A DNA stretch of 28,063 nt, taken from DATGHS01 sp035307785. GTDB lineage: Bacteria > Planctomycetota > Planctomycetia > Gemmatales > Gemmataceae. Below the pieces are notes generated by a model that was not told the origin of the DNA, made no database searches, and saw nothing but the letters and a program-made list of their open reading frames with translations. The DNA lies in the NCBI GenBank assembly GCA_035307785.1, contig DATGHS010000305.1:1-28063 (forward strand), written 5' to 3'. This document shows, piece by piece, positions 23,896 through 28,063 of this stretch (position 1 is the first letter of the stretch; the number at the start of each line of letters is the position of its first letter). The translations under genes were made by a program, and so were the position numbers.

Positions 23896-24689
23896 TGCGA
23901 ACCGTTCTCTACTTGGCCGGCGAAGTGTAACAGCTCCAAAATCGTCGCACGTAGTTCGAGGAAGCGAGGGCTCGAGCGCTTGCGCGGCCTATCCAAATCG
24001 ACATCAATGACGCGCTCAACTCGTCCGGGCCGCGGAGACATGATGGCAATGCGATCGCTCATGTAGATCGCTTCGTCAATGTCGTGCGTGACCAGGACCA
24101 TGGTGGCCCGCCGTGTTTCCCAGATGCGCAGCACTTCGTCTTGCATGCGCATGCGCGTGAACTGGTCCAGCGCGCCCAGCGGTTCGTCAAGCAGCAGCAC
24201 CCGGGGATGATTCACCAACGCGCGGGCCAAAGCCGCTCGCTGGGCCATTCCGCCGGAAAGCTGGTGCGGATATACGTCGGCAAACCCTTCTAAGCCGACC
24301 AGGCGCATGAATTCCTCGACATCGTGCCGATGCTTCCGCAGGACGCCCCGGGCCACCAGCCCGGTTTGAATATTGCGCCGCACGCTCAACCAGGGAAACA
24401 GATTCGGCTCTTGAAACATCAAGCCGCGAGTCGCGCTCGGCCCCGCGATGCGCTCCTTGCCAACCAGCAACTCTCCGGAAGTCGGCGTGTCGAGGCCGGC
24501 AATCAAGCGCAGCAAAGTCGATTTACCACAGCCGCTCGGACCGATGAGGGCGACCATTTCGCCGGCGCGCACCGAAAGCGACAGGCCATCGAGCGCCAGG
24601 ACCGGTGATCCGCTCGGCGATACAAACGATTTGCGCACTTCACGCGCGGTCAGCGACGAAGCATCCTGCGCGGCACGCAAACTATTCAT
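23892..24689 (-). CDS. ABC transporter ATPase, nitrate/sulfonate/taurine (NitT/TauT) type
   Basis: 265 aa. Walker A GPSGCGKST (50-58), Q-loop MFQEPNLFPW (91-100), signature LSGGMAQR (144-151), Walker B VLLLDEP (164-170), D-loop GALD, H-switch VTHDIDEA (200-207). The Q-loop and FPWLSVRRNI pattern are typical of SsuB/TauB/NrtD ATPases. The start at 24689 (MNSLRAAQDASS) gives a standard length for the family. The frame is open for a further 790 bp upstream, but that part is the antisense-frame shadow of the permease gene. It follows the permease stop by 2 bp and drives uptake by the permease and lipoprotein encoded upstream. Confidence 0.93.
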   Translation of the reverse strand: MNSLRAAQDASSLTAREVRKSFVSPSGSPVLALDGLSLSVRAGEMVALIGPSGCGKSTLLRLIAGLDTPTSGELLVGKERIAGPSATRGLMFQEPNLFPWLSVRRNIQTGLVARGVLRKHRHDVEEFMRLVGLEGFADVYPHQLSGGMAQRAALARALVNHPRVLLLDEPLGALDQFTRMRMQDEVLRIWETRRATMVLVTHDIDEAIYMSDRIAIMSPRPGRVERVIDVDLDRPRKRSSPRFLELRATILELLHFAGQVENGSQ

Positions 24690-24691
24690 GC

Positions 24692-25735
24692 TCACCACCG
24701 GATCATCCCCTTCTGCCATCCCAGCACCCAATCGCGCACCTTGAAAAGAAGCGTCATAATGCTTGAAAAGAACACAGCCATGATGACGAGAACGCCGTAA
24801 ACTTTGTCGTACTCGGCATAGCCTTTTTTCCAGACCAGATACCAGCCCAGGCCGTTCTTCACGCCCAATGTCTCGGCAACAATGAGCGTCAAGAATGAAA
24901 CCGCCAGGCCCATAAACAGACCGATGAAAATGCTCGGCAATGCCGCCGGGATCGCCACCCGGAAGATCAGGTAAAGGCGACGAGCGCCCAGCGTGCGTGC
25001 CACGTCGAAGTAAGACACCGGCACATTGGCAATGCCCGACATGGTGAGCATCGTCACCGGAAAGCAAACGGCAAAGGCGATCATGGCCGCGCCGGAGTTG
25101 AAGGCTTCCGCGAACATCAGCAGCGCCAGCGGAGTTAGCGCGGTGGCCGGAATGGGGCCGATCACTTTCATAATCGGCAAACCCCAGTAACGAGCGCCGC
25201 GGAACCAGCCGATCAACACGCCGAAGCACAAGCCGCAAGCGACGCCGATGAAGTAGCCCGTAAGCAGCAGTTTCAACGATCGGTAAATGCTGTCGAGCAG
25301 CATTGGCCAGTCGTCCCACATGCCTTGCAGCACCATATCCGGGCCAGGGAAATAAGGCAGTGGCATCCAGGCCAGCTTGAGAGTGATCAAATCCCATATG
25401 CATAGCCACGCGATTACCCCCGCAAATAGCGGACTGTAATAGCGAATTCGGGCGCGGCTCGGCCGCCAGGCCCATTGCAGCAGCACCAGCAGCAGGCCCA
25501 AACCGAGTAGGATTTGTAACAGACCTGGATACAGGTGCGTGCGCAAGAACGTCTGTTGGTTGGGCACCAGTTTATGGACCAACATGGCGATCACTGCGAC
25601 CAGCGGCGGCGCCAGCGACACCACGGCGAAACCGTGCGCCGTGGCTTCGCAGCGATGAGCCGCCTTGCCGTTTGTATCCTCGGTTGCCATGGCCGGAGGA
25701 CTAGCGATCTCTGTAGACAACGGATCGCCCTCCAT
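24692..25735 (-). CDS. ABC transporter permease, NitT/TauT (SsuC) type
   Basis: 347 aa from the ATG at 25735, with at least seven membrane segments. The C-terminal half is a BPD-transporter permease with the EAA-type loop DVARTLGARRLYLIFRVAIP (split here over about 246-265) and final segments ending FKVRDWVLGWQK. The N-terminal half adds three hydrophobic segments (about 38-52, 68-87, 102-118), more than usual in SsuC. Start is uncertain: the ATG at 25735 overlaps the binding-protein gene by 35 bp. A TTG at 25720 has GGAGG eight bases upstream and would be the best ribosome-bound start. The ATG at 25690 lacks one. It pairs with the ATPase and lipoprotein to import an unknown small anion or organic compound. 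Confidence 0.9.
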   Translation of the reverse strand: MEGDPLSTEIASPPAMATEDTNGKAAHRCEATAHGFAVVSLAPPLVAVIAMLVHKLVPNQQTFLRTHLYPGLLQILLGLGLLLVLLQWAWRPSRARIRYYSPLFAGVIAWLCIWDLITLKLAWMPLPYFPGPDMVLQGMWDDWPMLLDSIYRSLKLLLTGYFIGVACGLCFGVLIGWFRGARYWGLPIMKVIGPIPATALTPLALLMFAEAFNSGAAMIAFAVCFPVTMLTMSGIANVPVSYFDVARTLGARRLYLIFRVAIPAALPSIFIGLFMGLAVSFLTLIVAETLGVKNGLGWYLVWKKGYAEYDKVYGVLVIMAVFFSSIMTLLFKVRDWVLGWQKGMIRW

Positions 25736-26984
25736 CCGGTTTCAGGACCATCTCTAATCGCCGCGGCTTAAGCAGCGCCCAGCCGCCGTCGAGTGGCGGA
25801 ATCCCTTTGCCCAAGTCGCCACAGCAACCGAGGCAACCGCCGTTGGCACAGCAATCCTCATCGCTATTAAACAAGCTCGCGAATTCAGCGTTGGTTAACT
25901 TGGGCGGCCGACCGCCGCCGGCGACTTTCTCGACCTTCAGGCTCTTGACCCATTCATCGTTCACACCGTCGAGGTCCATCCAACAATTCTTGACCAGATC
26001 TTCGGGATCCGTACTCGGTTTCAGAAAGCCGGATTGCTTGAGCTCGCGGGCCACCGATTGCATGTCGCGGTGTGCCTTGCTGACACCTGGTTCGTACTTG
26101 AGCATGGAAATCGCCTGCGCGTTGATCTCCGGCGTGGCGGAGACATAATGCTTCTCCACGGCCAGATTGGCGGCTGCCGTTGGATTCTCGTTCACCCACT
26201 TGGCGCCCTTGAGGAGCGCTCGGGTCACCTTTGCGGCTGCCGCTGGGTTTTCGCGCGCAAACTTGCCATTGAGCGTAACCACGCAGCAGTATTCGTCGCC
26301 ATAGGGGGGAGTAAGTGCCTGATCGCAGACGGTGTGGACCTTGTCCCTGGCCAGCAAAATGCTACCCATCGGCTCGGCGCTGGCCACGGCATCGATCCTT
26401 TTCTGATCCAAGGCTAGAGCAAAAGTGTCGGCCGGAGTCGTCACCCATTCGACATCTTTTTCCGGGTTGATGCCGTGGGCCACCATGGCCCGGCTCGCAA
26501 ACAGGTGCGGCGGACTGCCGAGCACCGTCACCCCGATCTTCTTGCCCTTAAGGTCTTCGAGCGTTTTGATCGGCGAATTCTTGGCGGCCTGGACCCGCAG
26601 GCATCCGGTGTGGATGCCGCCGGTGATTTTGACATCGAGCCCGTTCTCGATCGGTTTCATCATGTACATGAGCAGGTGATGCGTCGCCTGGAACTTGCCC
26701 ATGCCCAAACCGTCGCGCATGTTTTCCCAGTCCGACTTCACCAGCTCAACGTCAAGTCCTTCCTCTTGGAAGAAGCCTTTTTCATAGGCGACAAAAATCG
26801 GCGGCTCGCACGTCAGTCCGAGGTAGACGACCTTGATCTTCGTGGGTCCACCATCGGTCTGGTCCACATTCGAGCCGCCTCTACGGCAACCCATGGCGAG
26901 CAATGTGAGACCGCCCGCCGCGATCATTATGAAGCTGATTAGAAGTAAAGGGCGTTGTGTGACTTTCGGCACCAAGTGCTTCAT
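25701..26984 (-). CDS. lipoprotein substrate-binding protein (SsuA/NMT1-like) with Cys-rich tail
   Basis: 427 aa. Lipoprotein signal with lipobox LAMGC (C33), so the mature protein is anchored at the membrane facing the periplasm. The body is a NitT/TauT-type binding fold: VVYLGLTCEPPIFVAYEKGF (about 52-71), EEGLDVELV, LEDLKGKKIGV (142-152), and a C-terminal lobe with PEINAQAISML. The family usually binds nitrate, taurine, sulfonates or thiamine precursors; nothing fixes the ligand here. Unusually, about 55 extra residues follow the fold with DEDCCANGGCLGCCGD (five Cys in 378-388), likely a metal or cluster site. The ATG at 26984 has GGGAG about eight bases upstream. First gene of the operon, following a 233-bp gap. 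Confidence 0.9.
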   Translation of the reverse strand: MKHLVPKVTQRPLLLISFIMIAAGGLTLLAMGCRRGGSNVDQTDGGPTKIKVVYLGLTCEPPIFVAYEKGFFQEEGLDVELVKSDWENMRDGLGMGKFQATHHLLMYMMKPIENGLDVKITGGIHTGCLRVQAAKNSPIKTLEDLKGKKIGVTVLGSPPHLFASRAMVAHGINPEKDVEWVTTPADTFALALDQKRIDAVASAEPMGSILLARDKVHTVCDQALTPPYGDEYCCVVTLNGKFARENPAAAAKVTRALLKGAKWVNENPTAAANLAVEKHYVSATPEINAQAISMLKYEPGVSKAHRDMQSVARELKQSGFLKPSTDPEDLVKNCWMDLDGVNDEWVKSLKVEKVAGGGRPPKLTNAEFASLFNSDEDCCANGGCLGCCGDLGKGIPPLDGGWALLKPRRLEMVLKPDGGRSVVYRDR

Positions 26985-27162
26985 TGCCGGCTCTCCCATT
27001 AAAAAGAGTTCTAATTCTGACGCCTGTAAGCTGGAAAGCGAGATCTTCGCAAGTCCACGACCTTGCCATTCCGCGACGCATCTGACGGTTTGCTGGCGAT
27101 GCTTCTTCGGCGATTGGCTGCTGCCTGTGCGCTTGGACGTAGCTGTGGACTTTGCCGCATAG

Positions 27163-27180
27163 TCGTATTCGGGAATACGA
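27163..27180. repeat. 8-bp inverted repeat
   Basis: TCGTATTC (27163-27170), GG, GAATACGA (27173-27180). It lies 37 bp past the stop of the small exported protein on the - strand and upstream of the binding-protein operon. A near-palindrome rather than a clear terminator; perhaps an operator. Confidence 0.35.
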
Positions 27181-27217
27181 GCCAACCGCGACGGGGCGCA
27201 AATGGACAGAGTTACGG

Positions 27218-27688
27218 TCAGCGAGGAGGGCGTTCGATGCGATCCGGATGTGCTGCAGCGGAATGAATACCTTCATTGCAAGCTCGACACTGACTCCCCG
27301 CACGCAGATTGATTGGCACCGAGATTGGTAGTCCCCACTGATCAAATTGGGATCCGGTAGACGCGGGCGCGATTGGAGCCGGCAATTGCACTGGCTGATG
27401 GCCGCAATGCGGGCCGGAACAGGGCCGGCCCTCGGCGGGCTGTTCGCTGCCGGGCGGCAACGTCGAATCCGAGTGGGCTTTTGCCGAGGCGATACCGGGA
27501 TTCGCGTGGGCACTTTGGCCGAGCTGCACGTAGTCGCCGCAACTCGCCTCCCCGCGCGGCGCGAACACGCTCAGGCCGGCAATGACGGCTAGACCCAGCG
27601 CAAGTCGCAGCAACTTCGTATTCAGCGAGTGGGCCACTTTGGCCTCAGGCAAAGAATGAAAAAGAGCCCGTTTCTTTTCTACACGCAC
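27218..27688 (-). CDS. small exported hypothetical protein with CSGPHC motif
   Basis: Up to 156 aa. Initiation is unclear: a GTG at 27688 lacks a ribosome binding site, while a GTG at codon 18 (27637) has GAGG just upstream and leads into a hydrophobic segment (LLRLALGLAVIAGLSVFA) ending near EASCGDY, as a signal peptide would. The mature part is Pro/Ala-rich with GRPCSGPHCGHQPVQLPAPI and a late CRAC. Short exported proteins with a Cys-Xaa-Gly-Pro-Xaa-Cys centre seem common in planctomycetes; I know no function. Codon use is ordinary for the window. It could be a false frame; the signal peptide and Cys motif argue for a real gene. Confidence 0.5.
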   Translation of the reverse strand: MRVEKKRALFHSLPEAKVAHSLNTKLLRLALGLAVIAGLSVFAPRGEASCGDYVQLGQSAHANPGIASAKAHSDSTLPPGSEQPAEGRPCSGPHCGHQPVQLPAPIAPASTGSQFDQWGLPISVPINLRAGSQCRACNEGIHSAAAHPDRIERPPR

Positions 27689-27753
27689 CGGCGCGCGGTT
27701 GCAAGCAGAAGTCTGCGATTATTACGCTCTTAATGGCTTGGCGGGTTCAAAAA

Positions 27754-28063
27754 TTACGCGTATGGGTACATATTCTTCTTGCTGCGATCACATAATCCGG
27801 CGGTATTGAACGGAGCGATTCCTTGGTGCACTTGAAGTTGATACTCCCGACGTTCGTCGGCCGTCGGGTTGCTTGCGCATAGCCGGATTAGCCGGTCATA
27901 GCCTTGGAAAAACGCCGTACGAAACCGGGGGTCATGCGAGTACAAGAATTCATCAGCAGAGCTGGCCTGGCCGGCACGCCGCCGTTCTTCGGAGAAGATA
28001 GCGCCCGCGAAGTAATACATGCTGAATGCGGCCATGAAGTCGAAGTGCCGAAAGGAGAGGTAC
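27754..28063 (-). CDS. C-terminal part of a probable FAD-dependent halogenase/oxidoreductase (5' end outside window)
   Basis: The frame is open to the right edge; about 103 codons are seen. The sequence includes FDFMAAFSMYYFAGAIFSEERRR, here given in two parts: FDFMAAFSMYYFAG and AIFSEERRR. It resembles the C-terminal helix of tryptophan-halogenase-like flavoproteins, where MLYFAAA...E..RR follows the FAD domain. After it comes a charged helical tail ending YPYA. The FAD-binding GxGxxG and the catalytic Lys would lie outside the window, so the call rests on the C-terminal pattern only. An in-frame ATG at 28035 is not the likely start, since coding character continues upstream of it. Confidence 0.5.
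   Translation of the reverse strand, partial: YLSFRHFDFMAAFSMYYFAGAIFSEERRRAGQASSADEFLYSHDPRFRTAFFQGYDRLIRLCASNPTADERREYQLQVHQGIAPFNTAGLCDRSKKNMYPYA

Noticed and set aside
24690..25475. N-terminal extension of the ABC ATPase frame
   Set aside because: It overlaps the permease gene in another frame and is not protein-like. The ATPase fold begins just after the ATG at 24689.

Overview
The window looks like a piece of a Planctomycetes chromosome, most like the Pirellulales type. This is inferred from gene content, not from a marker gene: exported HEAT-repeat proteins, CRTAC1/ASPIC-UnbV beta-propeller proteins, a duplicated His-rich 'HGPxCGHQ' protein, GGAG-type ribosome binding sites, and a tRNA gene without an encoded CCA.

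Region 1 (1-5693, genes on the + strand) resembles the right end of an integrative element. It starts inside a UvrD-type helicase with an embedded nuclease-like domain. A run of small, separately ribosome-bound genes follows: a clamp-loader-like AAA+ ATPase, a stand-alone ArdC N-terminal (ssDNA-binding) domain, a zinc-ribbon protein with a GFRW motif, and two unrecognised proteins. Several of these genes are separated by strong GC hairpins, two of them near-identical. The region ends in palindromes, a cluster of GCGCGGAA repeats, and the 3' half of a tRNA-Arg(CCG) gene without its 5' half. That remnant is what an integrase leaves at the distal end of an element inserted in a tRNA gene. Gene orientation switches there.

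Region 2 (5742-15543, all - strand) holds an exported HEAT-repeat protein and a probable metal or xenobiotic efflux block. In transcription order the efflux block is a tandem universal stress protein, a periplasmic adaptor and an RND permease; then an ArsR-family repressor and a His-rich metal-binding protein. Between the His-rich gene and the HEAT gene lies a compact unit that looks like an undescribed small RNA or attenuator. It has a sigma70-like promoter, a 14-nt perfect anti-Shine-Dalgarno complement, a 10-codon reading frame, nested hairpins and a strong intrinsic terminator. Just upstream is a 29-bp hairpin.

Region 3 (15544-16141) contains tRNA-Leu(TAA) on the - strand. Its 3' flank is about 500 bp of non-coding DNA with three tandem 12-mers and an 18-bp inverted repeat.

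Region 4 (16252-26984, - strand) is a tightly packed seven-gene operon. In order: a lipoprotein substrate-binding protein with a Cys-rich tail, an ABC permease, an ABC ATPase, a membrane-anchored peroxiredoxin-like protein with CxxC, a TPR + FG-GAP + ASPIC protein of 1169 aa, a CRTAC1-like FG-GAP + ASPIC protein, and an RnfD/NqrB-like membrane protein. The genes overlap by 4 bp or are spaced by 2-14 bp, with a slightly larger overlap possible at the first junction. The combination suggests uptake of a substrate coupled to an envelope redox process; its function is unknown to me and it is the best candidate for an undescribed pathway.

Region 5 (27218-28063, - strand) has a small exported Cys-containing protein and the C-terminal end of a probable flavin-dependent halogenase or oxidoreductase cut by the window edge.
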